Assembly: GCA_963082975.1 (NCBI GenBank)
Contig: OY720344.1
Coordinates: 94,431,228-94,495,227, forward strand
Origin: Labia minor
Lineage: Eukaryota; Arthropoda; Insecta; Dermaptera; Spongiphoridae
DNA: 64,000 nucleotides
Direction: 5' to 3'
Each line of letters opens with the position of its first letter. Position 1 is the first letter of the stretch. Below are positions 1 through 11,420 of this stretch, one piece after another. A program made the translations under genes and the position numbers. The notes beneath the pieces are model-generated. The model was not told where the DNA came from and did not search any database. It saw only the letters and a list, made by a program, of their open reading frames with translations.

Positions 1-794
1 ACTAAAGATGATTCATAGAAAGTTTTATATTTTTGAAGTTAAATTTTAGTTTCGATTTTAATATTATCTATATATATTGTACTTAAAATAATAAAAAAAA
101 AAATTATTTGATATAATTTAAAATATAATAACATTGCAAAAGTATCTTTATAAATTTAATCGAGTTCATGCAATACTATATTACTATTTGAAACTTTGAC
201 AACGAGTAAACAAAACCAAATAAGATAAAATTTAACATTAAAAAACTTTTTTATTAACTTAAATATTACTCTTAAAAAATAAAAAAAATTGGTAATAATA
301 AAGTTGAAAAATATATGTATTATATATTTCTTCAAATTAATATTAATATATTAATAATAATATAATATCTAAAGCTAACTCAAGGCTTTATTTATTTATT
401 AAAGTTTCATGAAATACTGTTCATTTAGATCTATTATTTATTAAATATAAAAGTTAAAATTTGATTTATATAATATTTTTCTATAGATATGAATTTATTA
501 CTTTTTTATGTCAATATCCCTAATTTATTATTTTATTTTATTATAAACATTGAAATATGTAAAATAAAAGTATAAACAAGAGAAGGGTGATGAGAAAATC
601 TACTTCTTCAAAGATAGATTTAAATAATAAAAATTTGATTATGATAAAAATGAAAAAATAAATAAATAAATCATTTTCTAGAGATAAATAAGTATATATA
701 AATATATATATATTTTTGATTAGAACAATTTAGGAAAATAAATTTGAGTATTTTTATAATAATTTGTTCTAATCAACATATACTAATTTAATTT
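1..794. other. AT-rich stretch, nothing recognised
   Basis: The sequence is made almost entirely of short A/T-rich words and homopolymer runs. No open frame of convincing composition, no splice-bounded exon and no repeat boundary could be recognised on either strand. Confidence 0.6.
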
Positions 795-1130
795 TTGAAA
801 ATGATTTATTTAATTCTTTTTACCCACGCCGATAGGAAGGGAAGGTATTGTTTTCACACCAAATTACACATGTGGAGACTTTTCATACCTCCACGAATCA
901 AGCATTTTGTTAACAGAAAAAGTATTTTTAGCATTATTTCTGTCCGCCTGCCCGTCTCTCCGTCTGTCCAAAATGTGTCTGTATAGACGTTTACAGCTTG
1001 TACAGCTCAACGGATTTTGATAAAATTTTGTATATTTACTTAATGCATCAGTAGCATGAATTCATCAACTTTAGGTCTATACCCGGAAACGCAAAGTTGT
1101 AGTTTACAAAGTATTAATTTTATATTCATT
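795..1130. repeat. GC-richer repeat-like block, unclassified
   Basis: This block is clearly less AT-rich than its surroundings. It holds a CTGTCCGCCTGCCCGTC-type track followed by text about 'gctcaacggattttgataaa', a layout often seen in non-autonomous arthropod repeats. A 63-codon frame crosses it but has no coding character. A weakly similar track (gaacagacatacagaccgac) occurs near 59.45 kb in the opposite sense. No ends or target duplications were found, so the class is unknown. Confidence 0.3.
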
Positions 1131-1339
1131 GTCGGTAAATTTTTCACTTAAAATATAATAATAATTAATAATTGAGTAATTAAACTAAAAATAAAAACCA
1201 AAATAATATAATTTAGTAATTTTAATTCAAGTTTTAAAAATATTTTTTTATTATACTTTATATATGGTATATATATATAATATTGTTTGGGGAAATTAAT
1301 TTATTTCAAATCGTCGGTCGGTTCTGTGACTGGCCACAG

Positions 1340-2617
1340 CTTATTTTTTTATATTTTTATCATATAATATTGTTTCGTTTATATATGATTTGATAACACT
1401 TTCGAATATTAAAGGTATTTATTTCTTATGTTCATTACTATTTGATTAGATATGTGTGAACAAATAATAATAATTCGATAAAATAAATATAAAACTAATA
1501 AATATTACCTAATATAATACATATTAATATACCTATATATTATTATTAAATTACATTCTTTTTAAAATATACTTTAAAGAATAAAACATTAAATAAATAG
1601 GATAGGAATAATATAATTATAAAATCTGACAAAACTATTGTGTATAAAGTATTAAATGTGATCATTCAAATTTTTTTTGTTATCCCATGATTATGATTTC
1701 TTTATCATTTATCAAAATAGATTTTATCTCATTATTATAATATTGTTTTTAAGTTGGATTAAGTTAAATACATGACGACAAAGATATGCATATTAATAAA
1801 TAATTTTATACCATCTGGAATGGTTACTTTACTCCAAACATAGAATATACACGAGAAACCAATATAATTATGATTTTATCAGTAAAAATTCATATCGATT
1901 AATTATTTTAATTTATCAAATAAATAAATGAAAGCATGTTCTTGCAAATGAACAGTTGAACAATATTTAGTCATTTTTATTTAATTTTACTAATAAACTT
2001 TTGGATAATAAATAATAATTTTTTTTATTTATTAATTATTTTATTTCTGATGTTAATCTAATTTATTTAATACAGATAAGATATAGATAAAATGCAGTAA
2101 CATTTAACAGGTTGTTGTTCTAAATTACAGAAGATAACTATGTGGCCCTAAATATTTTTAATTTTCTTCCTGAAAGACCCCTTATCAAATTATTTTTAGT
2201 ATTATGAGAAGTTACTAACGTTTTTACTCTTGAATATTCTTTCTTTTTTACAATTACATTATCTATTGATAAAATACATTAAAAAAAAAACAAATGACTA
2301 TTACATTCTAATAGAGATCCGATTATTAATTATTTTTATATTATTAAATTATAAAATTCCCTTATTTTTTGTATTTATACAACGAAAATATAATTTTAAT
2401 ATAATTTTTATATTTTATAGAATCCAGTTTGGATTTATATTATAATTGGTTTACTTATGGTTTATTATAATTAAGTATTTTCTAAGAAGAAAAAGATAAT
2501 CTTTTGATGAATTTTCATAATAATATTAATTTTATTTAATAATATATTTTAGCCTTTATTATACATATATTTTTAATATGACTATTATTAATATTTAAAT
2601 TTTTTGACAATTTATCT
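1340..2617. other. AT-rich stretch, nothing recognised
   Basis: A/T-dominated sequence without a credible exon, transposon terminus or RNA gene. A 71-codon frame near 2230 is low-complexity Ile/Leu/Phe/Tyr-rich and is explained by base composition alone. Confidence 0.6.
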
Positions 2618-2652
2618 CCTTTGAAGAAGATCGATTGGCATCCGAAACGTTG
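2618..2652 (+). repeat. Stem-loop plus CGAAACGTTG motif (retroelement-end-like)
   Basis: A TTTGAAGA-type segment, then a small hairpin pairing gat with atc, then CGAAACGTTG. The same order (TTGAA, short stem-loop, GAAACGTTG) recurs at 5548-5584 and in both arms of the inverted repeat at 44.55-44.81 kb. The arrangement resembles a degenerate hammerhead-ribozyme core (CUGANGA, stem II, GAAA), which Penelope-like retroelements are known to carry. That link is inference, because the core cytosine is not conserved here. Confidence 0.35.
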
Positions 2653-4067
2653 TTGATTAATTCAAAAGAAAAATTAATTCTCATTTTTTAATTTTTTATC
2701 GTAATAAGATGGTAAAAGCCAATTCTGGGGAATCCCAGTATCAAGGAATCCATCTTCAAGTGGCTTAAAGTGGATAAAGCAATGATTTTAATTTCAAAAT
2801 TGGCCTCTAGCCCCTCCATCATTATGGTCAATTCTGACAGAAAGAACAACCCCGTTCTTCTCCCTCTTTCTATTAACATCCCGTTAAACCGAATTAATAA
2901 ATAAACCCCAGTTGTCAAAGTAAAAATTAAAGTTTCTACTTTTAGCTAAAGAAATATTTAATATTTTTATTTCTCCTGTTATTTAATAATTATATTCTTT
3001 ATAGTAAATTTATTAAACATTGGATAATGTTTGAAAGCATATTTATTAATTTTGAAATGGAAAATTTTATACATAAAATCGCTCTAATGCTATTGTGGTA
3101 TAAATGTGTTACCTATATAAAAACAAATATATTATAATAACACGTTCTTAATAAAAATCAAAACAAAGATCAAAGCAAAACCTTAATAAATTGAGCAAAA
3201 AAAAATTATCATTAATAAAATAAGATAAACGAGTTAAGATAATATGAGGGGAGAAATGTAAGTAAACAATAATGTTTATAATTTATTAAGTGGATAAAAA
3301 AGATTAAATAAAGCAAAAATTTTGTCTTTCTATTATATTAATTTATATTTTTATATGTGATAGTATCTAAATGATGAAACCTTATCAGGAGTCAAGATTT
3401 ATCGGTCTCTGTTCATATTTAATAAATATTTATTTTTATTTTCAGCTATAAATATACTAAACGTATTGTAATCAGTCAAAAATTCGATTTTAAATTTTCA
3501 ATTCGTTTAATCCGTTTTAAGATCCGTTAATTCGATAAACATGGTACCTTAAATGTTCAAAATTTAAATTCTGTATTTAAGTATTTATATTCCTTGACTT
3601 ATAGGAATTGTCACTACTCTATGTTATACTTTTTTGAAATTTTCTAAAAATGGCTTCCAAAATTTCATATTTTAGATATGTATATATAAATTGTAATAGG
3701 CCTGAGATGTTAAATGCTAATTATTAAAATCGAATGAGTAGAATTGTCTCTTTACACCATTGATTTTACCCTTTTGTGAAATTTAAAAAAAATATCGATT
3801 TTTGTTTTTATAATTATTTATAGATTTTAAATAAAACTACCACTTTACATTGTTAATATCCCCCCCCCCCATATCTCGCTTTGCATTTTTCGAAGTTGCG
3901 TCGCTGATTAATTAGTACTAATTTTCAATGTGAGTCGTTAGATTTTCGAGGTTGTGTTGTTTTTAGTTCGTGTCTCTTTAATTTTTTGAAATTTTCTTTT
4001 TATTCTCTGGAAGGATATCCCAGAATGTAAATCAGGGTGATATGTTTTGAGGAAAATTATTTGGAAT
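2653..4067. other. Non-coding stretch, nothing firm
   Basis: From 2690 to 2920 the composition is more mixed and a 76-codon frame is open on the minus strand, but it lacks any family signature. It may be body sequence of the element whose end lies just upstream. The remainder is AT-rich with a C10 homopolymer near 3861. Confidence 0.45.
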
Positions 4068-4475
4068 GTTAAGTGAAAAATTAAATACAATGTGTAACAA
4101 AACAATATTTAAAAAAAATATGTTTACTAGTGAGATCATCGCAAATTTTTGTAAATAGTATTTTGTAATTTTAATTAATTTATTTATTATAATTTATTTT
4201 ATTTATAAATTTTAATTTATTTTTAAATAGATATTAATCTAGATGTGTAAATTCAATAAATGTAATTTAAAAATTGTCGGATTTTCACGTAAGTGAAAAA
4301 TTAAATGACAAGTGAGAAAACAATATTTAAAAATTTATGTTTACTAATGAGATCATCGCAAATTTTGTAAATAGTACTTTGTAATTTAAATTAATTTTCA
4401 AATAAATATTGTATATTACATAGATCATATTCGTTTCTTTTAGATATGTAAATTAGAAGATTGTGGAATTTTCAC
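4068..4475. repeat. Imperfect tandem duplication, two units of about 220 bp
   Basis: The stretch beginning 'aagtgaaaaattaaat' near 4070 recurs near 4290. Both copies then share 'acaatatttaaa', 'tgtttacta', 'gagatcatcgcaaatttt' and 'gtaaatagta'. The second copy carries small substitutions and length differences. A third partial start (ttttcacttaactgaaa) follows near 4471. No coding potential is visible. Confidence 0.65.
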
Positions 4476-5354
4476 TTAACTGAAAATTCTACAATTTTTT
4501 AATTCCCAATATTCCTACTTTTTTCATTAAAGAAAGCCAACTTACGTCAACAGTTAATTAATTAGAAAGTGATTAATTTTAATTTTGTTTTTAATAAATT
4601 AATGTAATAGTTTATTTTGTTTTAATTGAATACGTTTTTTTTTTATTTTTGTATGTATGTAATTTTAGTTCAGTTTCAATTTGCTTCGTGTTTTTTTGGA
4701 ACGTAACCCCGTCGCAAAGGTATGTATTGGTCTAGTAATAAAAGATGAATAAATACGTTGATAATTAACATCAGAAGTAAATTTGCAAAAAAGTCGTAAA
4801 TAGTAGGGTGGTAATTGAAAATTTTGTTATCATCCACCAAGTTACTTATCATAATAATATTATATATTATATTATTAGAATATTTTATTTTACTCTAAAC
4901 TAACTGATATTTACAAGGATATTTCTTTAATTTTTACATATCTACGTAATTAGATTATTTTCTCTTTTTTTGTGAATGATTAATTCCCCTTTCAATCAAT
5001 CTAGAATTACATATTAAAATTATTAGAGCCAAATCGATTCTTTCAAACATCCGTACCAGAGTTTGCATATTCAAAATAAATATTTAACCTGTGTTAATCT
5101 TTCTTGTCTACACCCATCGAAAAAGAATGTCGAACAAAAGAGATTTAACAAGAATTCTTTTCCTACTTATCTTATCCAATGATTGACTTATTTAGCAAAT
5201 ATCTATATATATGAGTAATTATTTTCTTAAAACAAAAGAATCTTTAATATATCATACAATTGCTTTCTATTTTATTATTGCTATGTTTAGAATTTTCAAT
5301 TATAAGTTTCACTTCTGAAAATAATTTTATTTTGAAACTTATTTTTGTACTCAC
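4476..5354. other. Non-coding stretch, nothing recognised
   Basis: AT-rich DNA with long T runs. No exon, RNA gene or transposon terminus could be supported. Confidence 0.5.
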
Positions 5355-5474
5355 TGCGTTGCTGTGGAGCTCCGTACCGGACAATAGCCCGAGGCCAACT
5401 CTGGCCAACTGTCGGTACGGACGTGTGCCAGAGTCAGGATTGCCCAGGATTCTTCGGAGCTCCACAGCAACGCA
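5355..5474. repeat. GC-rich foldback element with perfect 20-bp inverted ends
   Basis: A compact 120-bp island, far richer in G and C than the DNA around it, is bounded by a perfect 20-bp inverted repeat (5355-5374 and 5455-5474, core GTTGCTGTGGAGCTCCG). Internal partial pairings (gtaccgg against tcggtacgg) suggest a stable hairpin on either strand. Because it is near-palindromic, frames are open on both strands, but neither looks like a protein. It could be a foldback MITE or a structured RNA. No target duplication was seen. Confidence 0.6.
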
Positions 5475-5547
5475 AAATCCCGATATTAACCCTTGGTCAC
5501 ACAGACTAAGACCCAGAATCCCAAAAAATATTCCCACCTAAACAATC

Positions 5548-5584
5548 TCTTGAAAATGGCGCCAAAATGGGTGCCGAAACGTTG
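5548..5584 (+). repeat. Stem-loop plus CGAAACGTTG motif, second copy
   Basis: A TTGAAAAT segment is followed by a hairpin in which ggcgcc pairs with ggtgcc (one G-T wobble), then CGAAACGTTGAG. It has the same architecture as 2618-2652 with a different stem sequence. The structure is therefore conserved while the stem bases are not. Confidence 0.4.
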
Positions 5585-5666
5585 AGAAAATAATCTCACA
5601 AAAATACGTATTATATCCCTGATAAATCTGATAGTAATATATATATACATAATATATATATTCTAT

Positions 5667-6719
5667 CAGGTCGTCAAGTATGAAATTTGTAGAAAAAAAC
5701 ACAAAGTTTATTGATAACTTACAAACATAAGGAGTTATTCTAATCATCGAAGTATGCACCCATATTGTCTACACACTTTTGCCATTTAAGTGGGAGGTTA
5801 TTCAGGCCGTTAGTATAAAACCCTGGTGAACGGGAGTCAATGAATTCCTGGAAGGCCAGTTTAACTGCATTATCGGAATTAATTTTTTTCCTATCAAGAA
5901 GTTGTCCAAATTTCGGAAGAAGTGGTAGTCAGTGGGGGCTTGGTCTGGTGAGTATGGTGGATGATGGAGAAGTTCCTACTCCAATTCCTGTATCTTTGCC
6001 ACAGTCATTTATGCAGTGTGTGGTCTAGCGTTATCATGCAAAAGGATAGGTGTCGATCTGTTGACCAATCTGGGCTGTTTTTCTTTAAGTTTTTGCATCA
6101 TTTCGTCCAGTTGGTTGCAGTATATGTCTGCTGTAATCGATGAGCCAGGTTTCATGAACTCATAATGGATTACACCCCTGCGTGGAACCCACTTATCCAA
6201 CTTTTTCATCTTCCCGATTTGCGCTAAATGAGTCAATATTGTTTGTTTGGTAACACCAAACTTTAGTGATAATTCATATGCACTTTGGGATGGGTCAGAC
6301 TCAACGGTGACCTTTAGATCGTCATTATTCACCTTTGATTTCGGGCGACCGCGAGGCTCATTTGCGAGGTCATAGTTACCTGTTCGAAATTTAGCGAACC
6401 AATTAGATACTGTCTGTTGCGTAGTAACACTAGAGCCAAATACAGTATTAATGTTTCGCGTGGCCTGCGACGCCGTATTTCCACGTAGGAACTCATACTT
6501 CATAATTGTTCGAATTTCGGACCTTTCCATTTTAAACAAAATTGATTTAAAAAAAAACCGTTTTACACTTTTTAGGGATTATAAATAATTCTTTCAAACA
6601 AGCAAGCTGTGTAAATTGACAGAAAAAAAAATAACGGTAAAATATTCAGCCAATGTCAAGTTATAAGCTATTAAGGTTGGCCATATTACTAGCTATAAAT
6701 TTCATCCTTGACAACCTAA
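5667..6719 (-). mobile_element. Mariner (Tc1/mariner superfamily) DNA transposon, inactivated
   Basis: About 1.05 kb, with imperfect terminal inverted repeats of about 26 bp at 5667-5692 and 6694-6719. The first starts tcaggtcgtcaag and the reverse complement of the second starts ttaggttgtcaag. TA dinucleotides sit immediately outside both ends, as expected for the TA target duplication of this superfamily. The transposase lies on the minus strand and is frameshifted. Confidence 0.85.
5740..6539 (-). pseudogene. Mariner transposase, frameshifted
   Basis: The reading starts with ATG at 6539 on the minus strand. The first 176 codons give a mariner N-terminal helix-turn-helix region (QTVSNWFAKFRTGNYDLANE, then RGRPKSKV). 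The linker motif WVPRRG follows, and then HDNARPHTA, which carries the second catalytic aspartate of the DD34D triad. That frame stops at 6009. The C-terminal part is readable in another frame as SDNAVKLAFQEFIDSR, FYTNGLNNLPLKWQKC and a final YFDD followed by a stop at 5740-5742. The total span matches a normal mariner transposase of about 345 residues, so the copy is nearly full length but broken by at least one frameshift and one in-frame stop. Confidence 0.85.
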
Positions 6720-6721
6720 TA

Positions 6722-7034
6722 CATATATATTTTTTTTAAAAAGAATCTATTTCTTTAATTGATATTTATTTAAAATGATAATTATGGAATAATTGATTTC
6801 TAATAATTAAATTAACATGATCTAATAGTATAAATAATTTCAGGACTTTTTTAATATATTAAACAATTTAAGTATATGATATTTTATTATTAAAGAAATT
6901 AAAATAAAAATATATGAAATATTTTAATAATTTTCTCCGGTAATTACTAGAATTAATTTTCATATTTTTTATTCATTGTCAAACATGAACAGGGACTCCC
7001 CACTGAAATAATCATCGGTTTAACATTAATTCTT
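6722..7034. other. AT-rich stretch, nothing recognised
   Basis: Low-complexity A/T sequence between the mariner and the next repeat. No feature was seen on either strand. Confidence 0.6.
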
Positions 7035-7039
7035 ATTAA

Positions 7040-7130
7040 AGACTAGCTGCTCAGCCCCTTGGGCGTTCTTCACACCTAGACAGGGGCTCTGCCCCCTGTA
7101 TCCCGAGGTGATACATAGTATTTGGTATTT
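7040..7130. repeat. GC-rich repeat fragment
   Basis: A short block reading 'ctagctgctcagcccc', 'cacctagacaggggctctg' and 'ccccctgtatcccgagg' stands out against AT-rich flanks. It has the look of a transposable-element terminus but no partner end was found. It may be the upstream edge of the dispersed repeat copy that starts near 7435. Confidence 0.35.
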
Positions 7131-7386
7131 TCATCCATTTTGTTTCAATAAGTTTATTACAAAAAACATTCATTTCTTTTTGTGTTCTTATTGAAAATAT
7201 ATTTTAATCTAATCAGTAAATTATATTTATATATTATTATTGTATGTTATATCTATTTAGCTATCTCTGAGGCTCTTATAGAAAAAAAAATTAATTTCTC
7301 ATATTTTTGAATGTTTAAAATTATTTGTTCTTTAGTCAATGAACAAAATGAGGTATTTATACAATAAGATATTTAGAATATTGCTT

Positions 7387-7388
<2 letters not shown>

Positions 7389-7433
<45 letters not shown>
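7389..7433. repeat. (AT)n microsatellite
   Basis: An uninterrupted AT dinucleotide run of about 45 bases lies immediately before the dispersed repeat copy at 7435. Confidence 0.95.
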
Positions 7434-7434
<1 letters not shown>

Positions 7435-7437
<3 letters not shown>

Positions 7438-7975
7438 CTGGTTCACCGAGCCGCTGCTTGGTATTTTAAAAAAATATTCCTTATGAACTATGAATATTTA
7501 ATATTAAGATTATTATTTAAAATAAACGATAAAATATATGAAATAATTTCAAATAATTTAAAAGAACAAAAATTAAAAAAAAATAGTCATAAAACAAACA
7601 GCCCTTAAACGTACGTATTAATGCATTGAAAGACAGAAAAGTATGCCCTGTGGATATAACATAATATATATTTGGTAATTTCATTACAAAATATTATGCA
7701 AATAAATATTTTTAATTTTATTTTATTTATAATATTTTGTATTTAAGGAAGCGCTGTCCGGCGTTACCCGTTATTATTAAAATTCCTATTTTAAGTTAAG
7801 AAAATACTAACAAAGATTTTTTCTGAGGCTGAAATCTATACAGATCGATTTTTCATTATAAATATTGTTTATGGTGTGAATTTCAAAAATATCTTTCTAG
7901 CGATTTAATATTTCAAAAATACAAATATATATACAATTTTTGCTAGTATAATCAGATAAAATATTCATAATAATC
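7435..7975 (+). repeat. Dispersed repeat family A, copy 1
   Basis: This copy aligns along its length with 33518-34035. Shared anchors are 'tggttcaccga', 'ttccttatgaactatgaat', 'gaaagacagaaaagtatg', 'ctgtggatataacataat', 'tgtccggcg', 'cagatcgatttttc', 'atggtgtgaatttcaaaa' and 'acaatttttgctagtata'. Its 3' part also resembles the repeats at 45.6-45.84 kb and 62.94-63.1 kb. A TC near the start and CTAG followed by T near the end would suit a Helitron, but no clear terminal hairpin was seen, so the class is left open. Confidence 0.7.
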
Positions 7976-7979
7976 TAGC

Positions 7980-9608
7980 CAGCCAATGCATAGATCTTCA
8001 ATATTTAAAAAAAAAATATTTTCAAATTGTAAACAGCAAATTTTAAATGTAACGGCGACGAGGTTGGCGACTTAGTTAAACAGATACTGAAACATATAAG
8101 CAAAAAATTGTTATATTATTAATTAAAATTTCTTTTGGATGAGTAGATTTTAAGAAAATATCCTTCTTCATTGATTCATTGATCGAAAAATAAGTAGCGT
8201 GTAGGTAGTATAGTTCAACGTCATTAATACCGTTGAGCTAGAATTCTAACTTAGGTAATTGTATATATGTAGTTAAATAATATTTGTTTATATTGGATTA
8301 ACCTCAAACGACATACACTAGAAACATTGAACACTCATATCAACAACATTGATGTTTACTATTTTAAAAGAGCTGGTCAATTTGTTCACTTATGTTCTTT
8401 TTTTATTTATAATACTTTCACATAAACGAACTTTCATCTTGTTGAATGATGTATTGACATTTCTTTTTCTATGAATAAGAAAAAAAAAACTTAAATAAAA
8501 TAATTGTGAATTTGCATTTACATTAAATTAAAATCTATATTAAAATAGTAGGTTGATTATTAATTTACTACTTTTAATTAAATATAAATTTATAAATAAA
8601 AATATTTTTTGATATGAGGTAAGAGTACTATTATTCTTCTCCAATCATCGTCCATGGGGTTGTTTTTTTTTATTTCAAGGATTCTAGAAGTATACAAAAT
8701 ATTTCTTAAATTTTTTTTTCTGGCTGACTGTTGAAAGTATTATGCGGAAATAAGTCAATCTATTATTATTGTAATATAATAAAGAAAATATAAAAGTTTA
8801 AATATATTGAATGATTATTTGTAATATGTTATAAGTAAACATATTTGTTTTAATCTAAATTTATACTACTCTTTGTGGTTTATTGATACAAACTCTTCCT
8901 AGACTTCCTTATTCCTATATTTCATTAATAATACACATATCGCATACCTATATATAAATATTATTTTATAAATTAATAAATAATTCAATTTATTATTTTT
9001 AATAGTTACTAATGAATGAGGTTAGAAGGTAATTTCATAAATTTAAATAATTTGATATCTAATAGATTTTTCTTCAAAATAAATTGAATAACTACAAATA
9101 TTTTTCATATTGTAAATACGATTGAAACATTTATAGTTGATTATTAAAATATATATATATATATATATAAATAATTAAATAAATAAATCTGAAGAATTTA
9201 CAATCCTCACCCTACCCCCACAAAAAAAAAATTTGAATTGTTTTTTTTATATACTATAAATAAATGCTTTAATCTAAAATTAAATTAATATTAAATTAGT
9301 AATAATATTGTAAATGTTTATATGTTTTCATTACTGATTCTATTTTAAGGCAAATTATCTAATAATTTAATAATCCTATTTATTTTTAAGTATATTTAAT
9401 TTAATAATTAAATTTTAAAAATATAAATATTTTTTTCATAGAATAAATAAATATCTATATTTATAAAATAAATAAAAAAATATTTATTCTTGTTCTCATA
9501 GTTTTATACTTAGTTTAAGTATATATCTTGTTTCTTTGTTTTAAAATACAACCTACATTAATTTTTATTTAAATTTCGGTTTCGCTTTCTTTAAAGATAA
9601 TAATCTTT
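7980..9608. other. AT-rich stretch, nothing recognised
   Basis: A/T-dominated sequence with a short (AT)n run near 9150 and several A and T homopolymers. No exon, RNA gene or repeat boundary could be supported. Confidence 0.6.
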
Positions 9609-9625
9609 ATATCTTGTGATAATTA
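9609..9625 (+). repeat. Target-site duplication, left copy, of the LINE insertion
   Basis: The 17 bases atatcttgtgataatta occur here and again at 11666-11682, directly flanking the reverse-transcriptase element. An exact duplication of this length is what target-primed reverse transcription leaves. Confidence 0.85.
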
Positions 9626-9629
9626 ATTA

Positions 9630-11420
9630 ATTAAGGACAAAATAGATGAAAAACGCAAAGCTAGACAGAGATGGCAAAAGACAAGGTCCCCTACGGATAA
9701 AAAAACTCTAAATAAATGTATAAAAAATTTAAAAAAAATATTAAAAATTGAAAAAGAAAAAGGTATTCAGAAATACTTAAGTAACCTTAGTCCAGGGGAA
9801 GAAAGCAATTACTCTTTGTGGAAGGCAACTAAGACCTTAAAAAGACCCCAAACCCAAATTCCACCAATAAAAACTTCTAAGGGATGGGCTAGAGGTGAGA
9901 AAGAAAAAGTAGATACTTTTGCTAAGCACTTATTTAATGTGTTCAATGAACCCCCTGAAAATGAAAATAAATACAAGTGTGATGAAATCATCATAAAAAC
10001 TAGTAAATTACATAAGGACCCCCATAGATTTAAAAAAATCAAACTTGAGCAGGTTCTTGACGAAATTAAAAATATAAAAGATAAAAAATCTCCTGGATAT
10101 GATCTGATTTCAGGCAAATTATTAAAAGAACTTCCCAAAATAGCCTTTATTTTTATTGCAAATATTTATAATGCTATAATTAAATTAAATTACTTTCCAA
10201 CATTATGGAAAGTAGCTCAAATTATAATGATACCAAAACCAGGTAAAAATCCAAATGAATTAACATCATATAGGCCTATTAGTCTTCTTCCAATTTTGGG
10301 AAAGATCTTGGAAAAAATTTTATTCCGAGAATTAAAGCCTTACTTAACAAATATAATTCCTGAATATCAATTCGGCTTTCGTCAAGAACACTCTACTTTC
10401 GAACAGGTGCATAGGGTAGTTAAAAAAATTAAAGATGCATTTGAAAGTAAATCTTACTGTGGAATAGTATATCTTGATATAACACAGGCTTTTGATAAAA
10501 TTTGGCACACAGGGTTAATTTATAAAATTAAAAACTATTTACCAGACACATTTTATCAATTATTAAAGTCTTATCTATCGAATAGACACTTTTTTGTTAA
10601 ATATGGGTGTTCTTCCTCCAACTTAATGCAAATTAGAGCAGGAGTCCCTCAGGGTAGTATTCTAGGGCCAGCCCTTTTCCTATTATATATGATAGACATG
10701 CCTCTCTCTCCTTATAATGACATAGCAACTTTCGCTGATGATACTGCAATCATTTCAACAAATGTAAATCATAATGTCGTATCTGAAAGACTTCAAACTC
10801 ATCTCGATATGTTATATCTTTGGTTTAAAAGATGGCGGTTAAAGATAAATGCAACCAAATCTATATTTGTCACCTACACCTTAAATAGGCAAACATGCCC
10901 ACCAATATACATGAATAAATCTATCATTCCGCAAAAAGATGAGGCAAAATACCTAGGAATCCATCTAGATAGGCGCTTGACTTGGAAAAAACATATTTCA
11001 GCTAGAATTGTCCACTCAAGGGAAGAGTATAGAAAACTATATTGGCTTTTAGGGAGACATTCTAGCCTAGGATTAGAAAGCAAAGTTCTTCTATACAAAT
11101 CCATAATCAAACCAAAACTGATGTATGGGATCCAACTCTGGGGATCAGCCTCAAAAACTAACATAAAAAAAATTGAAAGTTTTCAAAACAAAACACTTAA
11201 AAATCTTGTAAGAGCCCCGTGGTATGTTCCAATTAGATTCATACAAAGGGACTTAGAAATTAAAAACTTAAATGATGAAATAAACATCCTAAGTGAAAAG
11301 TATATTAAAAAAATGGAAAACCATCCAAATGTGTTAGTTAAAAAATTACTAGTTAGGGATGATACAATCAAGAGATTAAAAAGATATGATATATTGGATC
11401 TCGTTAATAGAAAATTTTGA
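9630..11420 (+). CDS. LINE reverse transcriptase (Jockey-like), N-terminally truncated by 5' truncation
   Basis: About 596 codons are open to TGA at 11418-11420. The frame extends upstream of the first TTG at 9816 to the insertion boundary and has no ATG of its own there, as expected for a truncated copy. It begins with a basic linker (RQRWQKTRSPTDKK, then LSNLSPGEESNYSLWKATK). Reverse-transcriptase blocks follow in order: SPGYDLISGKLLKELP, SYRPISLLPILGKILEKIL, FGFRQEHSTFEQVHRV, motif A YLDITQAFDKIW, motif B AGVPQGSILGPALF, the catalytic motif FADDTAI, and the thumb block YLGIHLDRRLTWKKHI. Together these suit the Jockey/R1 group. No internal stop was seen. Without the endonuclease and a promoter the copy should not be autonomous. 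Confidence 0.9.
   Translation: MKDKIDEKRKARQRWQKTRSPTDKKTLNKCIKNLKKILKIEKEKGIQKYLSNLSPGEESNYSLWKATKTLKRPQTQIPPIKTSKGWARGEKEKVDTFAKHLFNVFNEPPENENKYKCDEIIIKTSKLHKDPHRFKKIKLEQVLDEIKNIKDKKSPGYDLISGKLLKELPKIAFIFIANIYNAIIKLNYFPTLWKVAQIIMIPKPGKNPNELTSYRPISLLPILGKILEKILFRELKPYLTNIIPEYQFGFRQEHSTFEQVHRVVKKIKDAFESKSYCGIVYLDITQAFDKIWHTGLIYKIKNYLPDTFYQLLKSYLSNRHFFVKYGCSSSNLMQIRAGVPQGSILGPALFLLYMIDMPLSPYNDIATFADDTAIISTNVNHNVVSERLQTHLDMLYLWFKRWRLKINATKSIFVTYTLNRQTCPPIYMNKSIIPQKDEAKYLGIHLDRRLTWKKHISARIVHSREEYRKLYWLLGRHSSLGLESKVLLYKSIIKPKLMYGIQLWGSASKTNIKKIESFQNKTLKNLVRAPWYVPIRFIQRDLEIKNLNDEINILSEKYIKKMENHPNVLVKKLLVRDDTIKRLKRYDILDLVNRKF

Noticed and set aside
2230-2445. 71-codon frame rich in Ile, Leu, Phe and Tyr
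   Set aside because: Composition is what AT-rich DNA gives by chance. It could be mistaken for a membrane protein.
5244-5541. Overlapping 93- and 97-codon frames on opposite strands
   Set aside because: They mirror each other because the GC-rich foldback is near-palindromic. Neither has a protein signature.
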